The translations under genes and the position numbers were made by a program. 64,000 bases of DNA. Source: Apoderus coryli (taxonomy: Eukaryota > Arthropoda > Insecta > Coleoptera > Attelabidae). Shown in pieces: positions 42,742-54,684 of this stretch. The notes beneath the pieces are model-generated. The model saw nothing but the letters and a program-made list of their open reading frames with translations. It searched no databases and was not told the origin of the DNA. The stretch spans positions 11,004,297 through 11,068,296 of the forward strand of contig OU452206.1 in the NCBI GenBank assembly GCA_911728435.2, given 5' to 3'. How positions within the stretch are numbered: the first letter of the stretch is position 1; every line of letters begins with the position of its first letter.

Positions 42742-43900
42742 TTAGGTCATTCAATAAGTCTGTAGGATGACACATAGATGGCGTTACTAGAATTTTTCCC
42801 ATATGATTTTTATTTAGTACTAACCTTCAAACGATACGTGTATAAATTTGACAGCAATCTGAGTATTGATTCGTGAGTTATAGCATTTTGTGTGAAACAA
42901 CTTTTGTTGGAAAAAGTGAATTTCGAGTTTTGATAAAGCTTTTTGATGAAAAAAAAATACAGTGGAAACCAAACAATGGCTTCATAAACATTATCCGAAC
43001 TCTGCTCCATCGAGACAAATGGTAGAGAAGTGGATTGCAGAATTTAAACGTGGTCGTACCAGCACAAATAATGATGCAGAGCGCAGTGGACGCCCAAATA
43101 AGGCTGTTATTCCAGAAAACGTCCAAAAAAATCACAAATTGTTTATGAACTATCGCAAATTGAACGTGCACGAGCTAACTGACATTGTAAAGATATCAGA
43201 TGGTAGTGTTTTTACCATTTTACACGAACATTTGGGTATGCGAAAGCTCTGTGCAAAGTGGGTGCCGCGTGAGCTCACAGTCGACCAAAAAGAACAACGA
43301 ATTGATGCTTGGCATTGTTAAACCGCAATCAAATGGAATTGTACCGTCGATATGTGACAATGGATGAAACGTGGCTTCACTATTACACACCAGAATCCAA
43401 AAGACAGTCAGCTGACTGGACAGCAATCGAAGAACCGAATCCACAGCGAGCAAAGACGCAACAGTCGGCCGCTAAGGTGTTGGCGTCTGTATTTTGGGAT
43501 GAAACCGGAATAATATTCATCGACTACCTCCAAAAAGGAACCAACATCAACAGTGACTGTTACTGTGCACTTTTGAATCGATGGAAGGCTGAAATCGCAA
43601 AGAATCGGCCACATTTGCAAAAGAAAAAAGTGTTGCTTCACCAAGACAATGCACCGTGTCAGAAATAGACGAAAACGATGGCAAAATTGAATGAATTGGG
43701 CTTCGAATTGCTTACCCACCCACCGTATTCTCCAGATTTAGCCCCCGGTGACTTCTTCCTCCTCAGATTTCAAGAGAATGCTCGCTGGAAAGAAATTTAA
43801 GTCCAATTATGAAGTAATCGCTGCAACTGAGGCCTATTTTGACGAGAAAGAGAAATCGTACTATAAAAGTGGTATCGAAAAGTTGCTTGAGATAAAAATG
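42742..43900 (+). pseudogene. Mariner (DD34D) transposase copy, near full length but broken
   Basis: TTAGGTCATTCAATAAGTCT at 42742, preceded by TA, is the terminal repeat. Coding runs in pieces: 42962-43321 (VEKWIAEFKRGRTSTN, SGRPNKAVIPENV, ISDGSVFTILHEHLGM); 43309-43668 (MDETWLHYYTPESKR, VFWDETGIIFIDYL, LLHQDNAPC); an in-frame TAG at 43669-43671; HPPYSPDLAPGDFFLL; then a frameshift to RMLAGKKFKSNYEVIA and YYKSGIEKL. The Asp in HQDNAPC and the Asp in APGDFF are 34 residues apart, so it is DD34D mariner. A small deletion near 43308 and an early shift near the A run at 42950 add to the damage. The 3' end is truncated at about 43890. Best of the three copies but not functional. Confidence 0.88.
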
Positions 43901-44330
43901 CACCTTTTTGTTGCATTGCAACCAGTACTGTAGAAATTAGTTTTAGCAATTGTCTTCAGCCATCCTTTTAATATCGATATCTGAATTTTTTTTAAAAATC
44001 AGTGGCTCAATTTGATCTTTATGCTCTTCACATATTAATAACAATTTTGGTCACTCATTTACATATTATATCTCAAGACAATCTGAAAGTGTAATCCATC
44101 GTACATCCTGAGGTTTCCATTTTTATTATAAGCAATTAAAATTACTTATAATATTACCACTGGGACATAAACCAACAGTGTTCAAATAATAAAATGCGCA
44201 AAATATGATGTTTATTTATTATGACAATGAATTTGAACTATTTTAACATATCAACAACAATAACAACTAAAATCAGTAAAGTCGCCTAAAAAGTAGGTGA
44301 AATGCCACTCAACTTATAATAATAAACTTT
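43901..44330. other. AT-rich DNA, no gene recognised
   Basis: I see nothing supportable. Confidence 0.5.
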
Positions 44331-44470
44331 ATTCAGAATGTACACCAATACAAATATAATAGTTATAATAATCGTATACACCCAGAAAAGTTAGAAGTGC
44401 AGCTTAAGCCATACTAGATGACTTATCTGTCTTTACACTAAACCTTAAAACAAAAAAAGAAAGAAATATA
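44331..44470 (-). repeat. LINE 3' UTR/tail-like fragment
   Basis: TAATAATAAACTTTATTCAG at about 44328 resembles the tail plus 3' UTR start of family A on the minus strand (compare 1616-1650 and 38270-38300). No coding sequence is attached. Confidence 0.35.
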
Positions 44471-44532
44471 TATATACATACAAACAAAAGAAAAACTGAA
44501 ATTAATAAAGGCTAATTTTAATACAACTATAC

Positions 44533-45400
44533 GGGTTGCCTTTTATATTTCGGGATTAGAGAACAAAAACAACAACAAGAGTGATCCGTCTTCGGCGGTT
44601 GGTTTTCCTGATTTCTTGGAAGACAACTGGCAAACAAATGGTTGTGTACCACTCAGAATTGACTGTTCTGCGTTGTTCTAGTGGTACGGTTGCGACATGT
44701 CCAGTTTTTCCGAAAAAACAGGCGACCATTTGCTTGGAACTTCTTCGTGCGCAATCAACTTTTGTTGGATTGGGCTCATCTTGAAATCCACGAATCATCA
44801 CCTGGCACGATGTCATAGACGTGTATCGAAACACCGCGATCGTATTTTTTGAGCAAATTGGGATCCAACGCGAACAAATTTTTTTGACAGTCAAATGTTT
44901 ATGCAATATTGAATGTATGCCGGTCCCACTAATGCCTAAGGTTGTCTCAATCTCTTGATAGATCATATGACGATCTTGCAATATCAGTTCGCGCACAGCA
45001 TCAATGGTTTTCGGAACAACTGATTTTGGACGACCTTCACGAAATTCGTCTTGGAGAGAACTATGACCACGATTGAATTCACCATACCATCGATAAATAC
45101 TGGTCCTTGATGCGAGCTGCATCGCTAAAAATTGAATTTAGTTCATCCATGCACTGTTGCTGAGTTAATCCACGTCGAAAGCTGTAAAAAATAATCTCAT
45201 GAAAATGTTCACGATTTAATTCCATTTTTGGGCCGAGATGATTCTTTTAAGTTACTGTAAACAACACAAACAGCGCGCGTATGTCAAAATGTCCTGAGTA
45301 CGTATAACTTCAAAAATGGCCAACTTTACGATAGAGCTGTCAGTTACCAGATTGCAACACCAGGGTTGCCAAATCCCGAAATATAAAAGGCAACCCTCGT
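44533..45400 (-). pseudogene. Second mariner family, internally deleted copy
   Basis: Ends GGGTTGCCTTTTATATTTCG (from 44533) and the inverse up to about 45398. On the minus strand the transposase starts MELNREHFHEIIFYSF at 45225 and reads RRGLTQQQCMDELNSIFSD. It shifts frame near 45125, then continues SIYRWYGEFNRGHSSLQDEF, KTIDAVRELILQDR, GISGTGIHSILHKHL, FQDEPNPTK, VACFFGKTGHVATV and FQEIRKTNRRRRITL. It breaks before the second catalytic Asp. The stretch after ICSRWIP lost part of the region that would hold the first Asp, and the C-terminal third is deleted. A family different from the one at 42742. Inactive, but both ends remain, so it could have been mobilised in trans. Confidence 0.85.
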
Positions 45401-45415
45401 GTGTACCTCATTACA

Positions 45416-47135
45416 ATAATTTATTTATTTATTTATTTAAGATACAACTGCCCAGACAGATAAATATCCAATTAAAGGACAGGTAAAAATTACAAATAAT
45501 ACAATAATATCAAAATAACAATACTAACTAATTAATAACTTAAAATAATTACTTAAAAAATAAACGTTTTATACATGACAAATTTGAATCAAATATATCA
45601 AAATCACTAGACACACGGTTACAAATATTACACATTACGAACAAAGGAGAATGCAACAACAAATTAGTGCGCGCTCTTGACAAGTAAAAAACTGTATTAT
45701 TATTACGTGTACGCAAATTAGGGACACAAAATGGAAGCAATTCTAACAGCTCTGGACAATCAATATCTCCATTAATAATTTTGTACAGGAAGATAATAGC
45801 AGAACAGTCCCTACGGGTACTTAAAGATGTCAAATTAAAACGATTTAGGAGCGTATCATGTGGAAATCCAATGACTGGATAAACTCCATCGCTACGAAAC
45901 CACAGAAACTTAGCGAAACGACGATGAACACGTTCCATACTCGCCGAATGAAATTCATATGTAGGACTCCACACAACTGAGGCATACTCCAACTTAGCCC
46001 TAACAAATGCATTGAATAACGCAATAAGTGTTTGAGGAGATCTAAGATCCCTTGCGTTACGCATGACAAAACCCAGAGACTGATACGAAGCTGAAATCAT
46101 ATAATTATAATGTTCAATAAAGTTTAGTTTGCTATCAAAGAAAATCCCCAAATCCTTAATACGATCACAAACAACCAATGGAGAATCGTGAATGAAATAC
46201 AAATACGTTATAGGCTTTAATCTGCGTGTATAAGAAACTGAAAAACATTTTTCAATATTCAAATAAAGATTGTTGCGAACACACCACTCATAAATCTTGT
46301 TAAGGTCTTCCTGAATAACAGAGCAATCATGCTCACCATCAATGACCGAGTATATCTTGAAGTCATCGGCATACAAGAGCGAACTACTAGTCAAGCCACT
46401 GGAAATATCATCAATAAAGCACAAAAACAACAATGACCCCAACACAGAACCCTGGGGGACTCCTGAGGTCACTAAAAAATTGACAGACCTGAACCCTCTA
46501 TACTCAACATATTGATAACGACCATTTAAATATGAATCCAAGAGAAGGAGCAAGCCATTGGATAGACCAAAACGACACAATTTAGCCATCAAGACACCAT
46601 GATCAAGTCTGTCAAAGTCAGTATAGATAACATCTACATGACCTCCATTATCAAGTTGTTCACTCAGGAACTGGGTTAAAACCAATAAATTGGTAGATGT
46701 AGAACGACCCGGGAAGAAACCATGCTGCACAGTTGAAATTTGTCGTCTAACATGACACATTATAATATCATGTAGTAAAAACTCAAACACTTTCGCAAAA
46801 CATGATTGAATTGATATAGGACGATAATTTCCTACATCATGCTTATCTCCCTTTTTAAAAACCGGCGTCACTCTTGAAAACTTCCAAAACGCAGGAAAAT
46901 TAGTCGATCGTAAAGCAAGGTTGAATATGGTACACAATGGCCCAGCCAATACCGCAGCACAATCACGAGCCAAAAAGGATGGTATACCATCCGGACCTGC
47001 TGTTGGTTTACCTTTGAGCTTTCTAAGAGCTCCGTAAACTTCAGATTCAGTAACTCCACAATCAGACAAAAAGGACACATTCAGAGCCTCACTCACATTT
47101 TCAATGTCAAAAATTTGGGAATTGACATAGGATTA
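45416..47135 (-). pseudogene. Jockey-like non-LTR retrotransposon, 5'-truncated with long open RT frame
   Basis: On the minus strand the frame is open from about 47132 to 45549 without a stop: SEVYGALRKLKGKPTAGPDG, RVTPVFKKGDKHDVGNYRPI, VQHGFFPGRSTSTNL, SGVPQGSVLGSLLFLCFIDD, LLYADDFKIYSVIDG (YADD box), DRIKDLGIFFDSKL, FNAFVRAKLEYASVVWSP and the C-terminal LLELLPFCVP. One oddity is YTDFDRLDHGVL, where YTDFSKAFD would be expected; if real, this alters the first RT motif. There is no Met start: the copy begins inside ORF2 after a stop at about 47133, so endonuclease and ORF1 are absent. The 3' UTR is short (45441-45548) with a TAAA-repeat tail (45419-45441). Confidence 0.85.
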
Positions 47136-47159
47136 TTGAATAATGTATATAGTAATAGA

Positions 47160-47360
47160 TCTTTAAACTTTCTATAGTTACAATTCGAAAGGATGGAGGG
47201 CAAATCATTATACCTAAATCTTGACTATGTCATATGTGAAAGAACGCTCAAATATGCCGGTCCTGTGCGTTGGTGGTTAGCCTACCCCTACTGCGTATGT
47301 TGATATTGTGAACATCTGACCGAAAAGTAATTTTATGATGCAGGTATGCCGGTCCTAATC
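47160..47360 (-). pseudogene. Family A LINE relic
   Basis: On the minus strand RSDVHNINIRSRGRLTT is followed, after a shift, by THRTGIFERSFTYDIVKI and stops. It matches SFRGDVHNIDIRN and FERSFSYNV of the copy at 1836-2039. A short, heavily decayed C-terminal piece. Confidence 0.6.
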
Positions 47361-47540
47361 AACTTATGATAAAAGCAACTTCGTTTCGAGAATACAACAG
47401 CAAGTTCTCAAGAGAAGAATCATAGGATGTGAACCATCGTTTCTCTTGAACTGAACACTCCCTTCTATTATTGAACTCTAGAATAGACCTCTTGATAGAT
47501 TAAAAGTGAAAATATTACTAATATCTAAAATAAGGGCGTA

Positions 47541-47925
47541 TCATTTATATCGCCGGGCAGCCGTGCGTTTTCTGCCAGTTATTACACGTTTCGACAAAGC
47601 CACCAACTTGCAACACTGCGCGCCCGGACGATATTTCACGTTAATACAAGTTTGAATGACGAAGGCACAAACTTGCAAAGAGCTTATACTAGCACAAACG
47701 ATGACTGACAATAAGATGTTTTTGGCAACATCTAGTGTAACAAGTCTTGTTACTTTATGTAGCAAGCATTTCGTAAATAAAGCCTCCCGCCAGGGAATTC
47801 GGGCGTATCTAGTGTTGACACTAGGATTTAATGGAGTTGTTACTTCTTGTCCGGCCATCGTTTGTGAACTGTGTTTCACCGGACATATTTCCTGCTCACA
47901 CTAGAGGTCGCCAAAACATCTTGTC
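47541..47925 (-). mobile_element. Relative of the ribozyme-bearing repeat, without ribozyme
   Basis: Read on the minus strand it aligns with 10243-10416: GGCGACCTCTAGTGTGAGCA, GGTGAAACACAGTTCACAAA, CGATGGCCGGACAAGAAG and TGTGCTAGTATAAGCTCTTT. It holds AAGTCTTGTTACTTT-type sequence that lies 3' of the ribozyme in copies 1 and 3. 47713-47738 and 47898-47922 are imperfect inverted repeats. After the GCTAGTATAAGCTCTTT point it diverges from the ribozyme copy. A 112-codon minus-strand frame (47541-47879) has no known domain. Confidence 0.65.
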
Positions 47926-49138
47926 ATTCTCCAGTTTTGCTTCGTGTCGTATATATTACTATTCCTGCCTAAATATATTTCTTTACTTAACAAAACAAAA
48001 TATAAGCAGTTAGAAATATTATTTGTAAAAGGTAGTAAAAATTAAAAAAAAAATCAGAATTTTTATCAATGCTGGATACGAGTATATACATTATATATTA
48101 TGCTGGAACACAGAATAACTCATATTTCCATATTCAATAAATTGGACACTATGCGATTTAACACTTCACTGGATTTATAGGGACTGCTGTCGATTTATAA
48201 AATTCAATAGCGAACTGATCCCTGTCAGAAGCCATCGACCGATAAATGCACAATTAAAATAGAACGATAGATATATTTACAGATGTAGAATTATATATAC
48301 CTACAGGAAAACCAACTTTTAAAAACATGGCATATCGCCTGTTTGTTTGGGCATCTTGACAGGTGTAGAGAAATTACCAACGATCACGTACTTATTACGA
48401 ACCAAAGTAAAACTTGATACTTTATATCGAAACCATCGAAAAGATTTTACAAAATACGAAACTTTAATAAAAATATGAATCTAAAATATTCAAGATTGAA
48501 AATCACCTTAGCATTCCTACCGACTGTAGATAACGCGGTACAGTTGTCGCTAGTTTCAAAAATCGACCATATATGGGATTCAAAAAATCAACTTGCGAAA
48601 TGGTGATTAGAAAAATGAACATCGGCGACATTTCAATCGTTGGTACGTAGATAGACTCAGTTACGTGTTGCTAATAAGTCGCTAGTCATCACTGATAATG
48701 ATATGAATTAATTTTAGGCCCTTTAAGCAAGAATTTATGCTCGATGGTTCTCTTTATCCAATCTATTTACATCTTACATCATATGCAATTATATTTGCAT
48801 GAACTTCTAGACTAAATTATTATGCAAATAGGGATATTGATTTTGGATCATTTTACCCACGTCACAGGCAATTTTATTAGATATTCTGTTCACCCAATAA
48901 ACTCATACGTATACGGGTAATTGAAGCTGTATTTCCTGATACTATACAGGTGGACACTTTTTTATTGAACAGTATTGGAATTATGTAAACGGGAAGAGTT
49001 AGAAAATCAGATAAATGGGGAAAAATATGCAGATTCAAATGCTCTTTAATAGGTATTTTTGAAGTCCGAATTATCTACAGGAGTTTTCAAAATATCTTCA
49101 AAAAACGAAAAATAGTGAAATTTAATTTTTGACATTAA
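47926..49138. other. AT-rich DNA, no gene recognised
   Basis: A weak resemblance to the GGCGACAT-TTCAATCGTTGG variant of the ribozyme repeat at about 48625 is the only signal. Confidence 0.45.
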
Positions 49139-49746
49139 CTCAAAGTGGATTTGTATCATTAGAGCTACAATATGGTTTAGGTCGGAAAGTTCCGTAGCGA
49201 CGCGCTTTTCCAATGAATTTTTAAATGGACGCCTATGACTTTTTCGGCAAGTCCGTATTACAAAATCAAGCACAGTTATAGACATTTCGCTTCGCTAGTT
49301 GTTTGTGTAATTGTGATATTATTTGGTTTGTATTTGTTTCTATTAAAATATTCCGTTATTTTTATTTATTTATTTTTTCACTTTAGTCGCTTATAATTCC
49401 ACTGTCATGGATAACACGTTGTTTTATCATATCTAACGAAATACATAATTAAGTACTACTATTTGGTACTTGCGGTTGAATAGCAACATGAATTGTCAAG
49501 AGACCGCCAAAGCAATGAAATTCAACGATAACGCTATTTTGTTAGTTTTCGACATCCATGACATGTTTTTTTAACGTAGTTAAAGCGAAATGTCTGCAAC
49601 TGCAATTCGCTACAGAATCAAAAATATTCAATAATTCGGAAAAAAGTCATAGGCGGCAATTTCAAATTTCATTGGAAAATCGCATCGCCACGGAACTTTT
49701 CTGACTAAATCATATCGTAGCTCTAATGATACAAATCAACTTTGAT
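49139..49746. mobile_element. Inverted-repeat element, ~115-bp arms
   Basis: 49139-49257 (TTGTATCATTAGAGCTACAA and onward) recurs inverted, with substitutions, at 49632-49746. The spacer is AT-rich and no coding sequence is present. The true outer ends were not resolved; the element may extend further on both sides. Confidence 0.55.
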
Positions 49747-50133
49747 CCATAACTTTTTTTTCATACATGAACCTGTAGTGTGTTAATGTCACAAATGAAG
49801 TTTCATTATGTATGGTTTATTGAAGATTGAATTTAATTTCAAGAATATAGCAGAAAACAAAGTTTTTGTTCTAATATCAAATTATTATTCATTCATTTTT
49901 AATTAAAAATTAATCATTCTTCTTATTTCTTTCAGTAAAAACTGTTTAATCTCATACAAGAAAGTACAAACTGGTATAATAATACTCTTGTGCATGCTGC
50001 AGGTCAACCGGTATAAATCAGAACCAATCGAGACACCCAACTGCCTCCATAAAAGAGTGGCGACCGATGCTGAGCGAGATAGACAATATTTCGGATAGAT
50101 TTCATAGTGGTTTTACTGTCTCCCTTATAAAGG

Positions 50134-50550
50134 GTGTTTTTATAGAGGTATTATAGAACTTTAAATGGAATAAAACAAAGATGCATTTTTTAAATTGACA
50201 TGAAGATTACTTTATTCGAAAGATAATCTTCTGGCATTATAATTTAAATATGACTTCTGGCATATGACCGCCACAGCTGGCTCGGACATAGTCTATTCAG
50301 GAGGTCCAATTTTCGATGACTTTCTTCCAACATTATTTGTGGCCGTATATCGACAATAACGCGGCGAATGTTGTCCTCCAAGTGGTCAATCGATTCGGGC
50401 TTATCGGCGTAGACTAGCGATTTCAAATATCCCCACAGAAAATAATCTAGCGGCGTTAAATCGCACGATCTTGAAGGCCAATTCACGGGTCCGAAACGTG
50501 AAACTATGCGGTTACGAAACGTTTTCTTCAATAAATCAATTGTGGCACGA
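50134..50550 (-). pseudogene. Tc1/mariner-superfamily transposase, C-terminal fragment
   Basis: The left end AGGGTGTTTTTATAGAGGTA (about 50134) looks like a terminal repeat. On the minus strand KTFRNRIVSRFGPVNWPSRS, CDLTPLDYFLWGYLKSLVYA and DKPESIDHLEDNIRRVI give the region of the third catalytic Asp and the tail. A frameshift near 50320 alters the last residues. The N-terminal two thirds are absent. Same transposase type as 33763-34232. Confidence 0.75.
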
Positions 50551-50880
50551 GCCTACCCGCAAAAATGAAATTGTTGTCATCCTATATAGCTTCAAAAGAA
50601 ATTATACTAAAGAGTACCTATTTCACAATGGCTAATCCTCTGTTTCACCCTTGCATTTAGATGTTAAATGTGTAGATATTTAATTAGTGCTGTAAACTAT
50701 TGCTGTACCTATATCTTAATCTTGTCTTTTTCTTCCGTATTCTGCACTGTAAAACGTCTGGGTAAATTTACACTAGTATGACAGCTATAATACAGTGCTG
50801 TAAAAATTACATAAAATCTGTCAAATTAGAATTATTGGTAAAATTATATTATATATTATACTATATTAATATAAATCACA
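50551..50880. other. AT-rich DNA, no gene recognised
   Basis: I see nothing supportable. Confidence 0.5.
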
Positions 50881-50883
50881 ATG

Positions 50884-51678
50884 TCGATATTGCAAACTAC
50901 TCCAAACTACAAGCTATCCTGAAGAGAAAAGCAAGAATATAAACGATTTTCTAGAAAACGCACCAGATGATAAATATTTGTTTATGAAGGTAATATATTG
51001 AGCTCAATATAATGTTAGATGTGTAAATTTAATTCAAATTGTCTTTTAGGTTGCTCTTATAATTGGTATAAGCGGTGCATGCAGGAAACAAGAGTTGCGT
51101 AATATAAAACCGTCAGATATTCAAAACAGGGAAGAATCTAATTATTAATATTCCCGATTCAAAAACTAAACGGCAACGTTATTTTGTGGTGTCAGAATAT
51201 TTTTACCCCAAGGTTAAAAAATATATAAACTTTCGCTCTGCAGTAAATACAGCTCCAAATTTACCTTTTTTTCTAAACTATATAAACGGAAAATATACCA
51301 AACAGTCTGTTGGTATTAACAAGTTAGGAAAGATTCCAAAACAAATTGCCATACTTATATCTGGGACTACCAGAAGCAGCGACTTATATAGGACACTGTT
51401 TTCGACGCTCGTCCGCGACTACTCTCGTTGACGCGGGTGGTGACTTATTAGATTTAAAAAGACACGGCGGTTGGCAGTCATCAGCCGTGGCTGAAGGGTA
51501 TGTGGATAATTCCCTAAATAATCAAACTAACAATTCGTCTAAAATATCATCTGCAATAGCAAGTACTAGTAATAGTACTAATAGTACTCATATTAATGAA
51601 AATTTCATTGAGGCAACTATTAATGTAAATCTTACTTATGCTTCAACAAGCCTTTTGTCTTCAATAATTGTTCTGTAA
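50884..51678 (+). pseudogene. Tyrosine recombinase (Crypton-like), intron-containing, frameshifted
   Basis: Exon 1 (about 50884-50989) reads SYPEEKSKNINDFLENAPDD then KYLFMK. A 60-bp GT-AG intron (50990-51049) follows, then VALIIGISGACRKQELRNIK with the first catalytic-type Arg (ACRKQEL). After a frameshift near 51135 come LIINIPDSKTKRQRYFVVSE and NKLGKIPKQI. After another shift near 51345 come YIGHCFRRSSATTLVDAGGD (the H-x-x-R box) and LLDLKRHGGWQSSAVAEGYV, with the conserved Trp and the nucleophile-position Tyr. A Ser/Asn/Thr-rich tail ends at 51678. These four boxes define the tyrosine-recombinase fold used by Cryptons and DIRS elements and related domesticated genes. The intron shows it is not a processed copy. 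No N-terminal DNA-binding part or element ends were identified. Confidence 0.8.
50990..51049 (+). other. Spliceosomal-type intron in recombinase gene
   Basis: GTAATAT ... TTTTAG, 60 bases. Its removal joins ATG AAG to GTT GCT in frame and restores a continuous conserved segment (FMK-VALIIGISG). Confidence 0.75.
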
Positions 51679-53574
51679 CTATAAATAATTATTATAATAA
51701 GAATAAATTAACTAGTAATATAATAAAAAATAACATTTGTAAATTTAAATAATCATACTCTAGAATTAATACAATAAATTCCTTCTCGTTGATGTTATCA
51801 CGTTCTTAAATTATTGATATTGTTACCATTTCAGATGGAAAACTAGAACTAAATGATGTTGTGTGAATAAGTAGGTCGTAGGTAAAGTATAGTACGTAAT
51901 ACGTGTTGTAATGCAATTACGCACTCATAGAATTACGCACTCGCCGCTACGTGGCGTCGTGCGTAACTTTTCCATTCGTGCGTAAAATGCTTTTTACACT
52001 TATTACGTAATATTCTATTACACACTTTTGCCAATTCACATTGCAGACACCCATGATCTCTGGCAACCGGTAACCAATTTAATTTGCTGTAATTTTATAC
52101 TATTTCTTATTACAGTGTGGAACAGGGAATATAAAGGGGAGAAAAATACTAAAAAAAAAATTATATTTATTTCGTTGATATAAGTAATGAATTGTAATGT
52201 AAACAGCTTTAGCTGATCTTCGCCGAGTTTAAAATAAAGTTCGTCTTATTTTATTTATTTATTTAAAGGGTGTTAAATATTTGGTAAAATATTATCATTC
52301 TTGATGCTGTCGTTATTTTATTCACATTAGGTAATACTAAAATAAAGTTTTCTGTCGTTCATTATAATAAATTCGTCATTTTACAGTCAAATAGTAGGTA
52401 TATTAAACGGTGAATTAATTGCATGGAGGAGGAAATTAAGGAACAGTGAACACATTCATGACATTGAACCAAAAATGTTAATATATTGAAGCAATGTGCA
52501 AATGCGGTTGTTAAAAATATTAATATTTTAGATCCAATGTACTCATATTTAGTTAAGCGATTATAATTTACTGAAGATGGATTTAGCTAAAGGCGAATTT
52601 CAATTTTAAGTTATTAAAAATCAGAATTTTGGTGTATATGACGGCAGTTTAGTTATATAGAAAATATTAATAAGTTAAAGTATATCCCTTACTTTATTAT
52701 AACCAGAAATTAATGACGAAAATAATATAAATGTAACAATGTTTGATGGCATAAATGTCTGAAAACAATCATGTAGTTAATTAACCTTTACAACGGTAAT
52801 TAATATAGTTTTTTTGTAAAACACGTGTCTGATAAATTAGATTTCGCTGTTTATTTGATTAGCCATATGTGGAAAATTATAATTCATTTTCGATTTAATT
52901 AACTAATTTACTTAATCTTAATGGGCACTATAGACAGAACAATTATTTATATTATGCGTGTGAATATTTTAGTTTTACAGGTATTTAGATAAATATTTTA
53001 AAAATATATGATTGATATGATTCGACTTATAAAGTGTCAGTTATAGGTTGGTCATTTGCACAGTACCAATATGTCGGCAATAATTATGCTATAGTTTTGC
53101 ATGTAAATGTTGATATAAACAAATGTATATATTTATCAGTCATTGCAATTAGTCAGATTTAGATAACATGTGTTTCGTAATCTAAGATTTTATTATACAC
53201 GCAGTATTAAAATGATTCACAAATTTTAAGTGTCATTAGGTTAGGGCAAACAAACTCAAACAACATATTTATTATTATTTGTAATAAGACTTGGCGATAT
53301 AACCCGTTGCACTGTAGGCGGTTGTTGTTGTGAACATATACAAGGTGATTTTACTTGAGAGGCCTATTTGAATATCTCGTGAACAACTAAGCGTTTGTTT
53401 TTTGTGGATTGCTATCAGGGAAAGGCGCCTACGCTAAAATGATATTTTCAGTGTTATCTCATTTTTTTCAAATGCCTTATAATATTTAGAGTGGTTATAC
53501 GTGTCCTATATCCTATATATTTTTTTATTTCCCCACATTCACAAAAAATTGTTTGATTTTTCACGCAACCTAGA
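51679..53574. other. AT-rich DNA, no gene recognised
   Basis: Long AT-rich stretch with only low-complexity frames. A TACGCAC-rich patch around 51900-51970 is slightly palindromic. Nothing else is supportable. Confidence 0.5.
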
Positions 53575-53945
53575 AAAGATGATAATAATAATAAATCGCT
53601 TCAAATGAGGAAGGTGACGGGTTTGAATCTCAGCTATGGCAAAACTTTTTTTTTTTCTAATTTTTGAATAAAGTAGTTAGTTTGTTACGTTAGTTTATTG
53701 TAAATAATGAAAATAATACAATTATAAAAATTATTATTATTAAAATTCTGTTTCGTTACGCAGGTCATATATTTTTGATTATATTATCATCGTCCAAAGA
53801 TTATACTAAACTAGTCACAACACTTGTACTTATATTCCACTTGCGCCGACCCACCGACGGCAGACCTCTCACCGGGTGAGATGTTTCAGAATGTAGTTGA
53901 TATAGAGCGTCCGCGCGAACAACGTTATTTCTAGTATTATATGTT
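53575..53945 (+). repeat. Family D copy 5 (3' part) joined to a second repeat
   Basis: 53600-53788 has a decayed tRNA-like core (GACGGGTTTGAATCTCAGC), a T run and TTTCGTTACGCAGGTCATAT of family D. From 53790 it switches to a block shared with 29690-29850 (CCTCTCACCGGGTGAGA, GTCCGCGCGAACA). Confidence 0.7.
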
Positions 53946-54514
53946 ATACCGGTTGTATTATTTTTGTGAGTGTGTGAATATTGTTGGAAATAGAAAAAAA
54001 TTTCGGGCAAATTAGGAATGCGTTTGGTAATGCCAAAAATCCTATGGCAATACAGTTTCGCAGATCTTTTAAAAAACTATTTTCCTTAAAGTATTTACAT
54101 CAGTTAGACGGTTCAAACTGTATTGAAGACGCCACCGAAATGTTACTGGCAATTACACCATAACTACAAGAAAAAAGTTATACTCTTATAATATTCAATT
54201 TAAAAATAAGGAACAACTTATTTTAAAAATAAACACGAACGATTATAGAAATCTCATGTGCTACATTTGTATACGCGAGTTAGAATTTACTACACTCTTA
54301 AATTTGCAAACAGGAAAATAACATCTCAAAAAAACAGAAAAGAACCACCAAAACTTACAATCCTAAAAAATCTGTAACATTTTAATATGCTATTTATAAA
54401 GTTTTATTGACTGTACTTGTTTATAAGTTTCTATCTACCGTAATAAAAGAAAGGATTGCAAAATTGTTTTTTATTTATACCTGACACAACATTTTGACGT
54501 AGTGCGTACTTTTA
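53946..54514. other. AT-rich DNA, no gene recognised
   Basis: A 60-residue plus-strand frame (53981-54163) is unconvincing. Confidence 0.45.
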
Positions 54515-54660
54515 ATAATAATAAACGTCTTTACTAGGCGAAGTCTAGTCGAATAGCCGTTCACACTTTTGCCCTTCAAATATCTTAAAGCAAGAATAAA
54601 TATCCTTTTACGTAATGAACTGCTTATAAATAAAATTAAAACATATGTTGTAGGCTATTA
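54515..54660 (-). repeat. LINE family A 3' UTR/tail-like fragment
   Basis: AATAATAATAAACGTCTTTA followed by CTAGGCGAAGTC parallels AATAATGACTTTATT ... AAAAGGCGAAGTTGAG at 38278-38327 on the minus strand. No coding sequence is attached. Confidence 0.45.
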
Positions 54661-54684
54661 TATAAATTAAAATCATTAACATCC

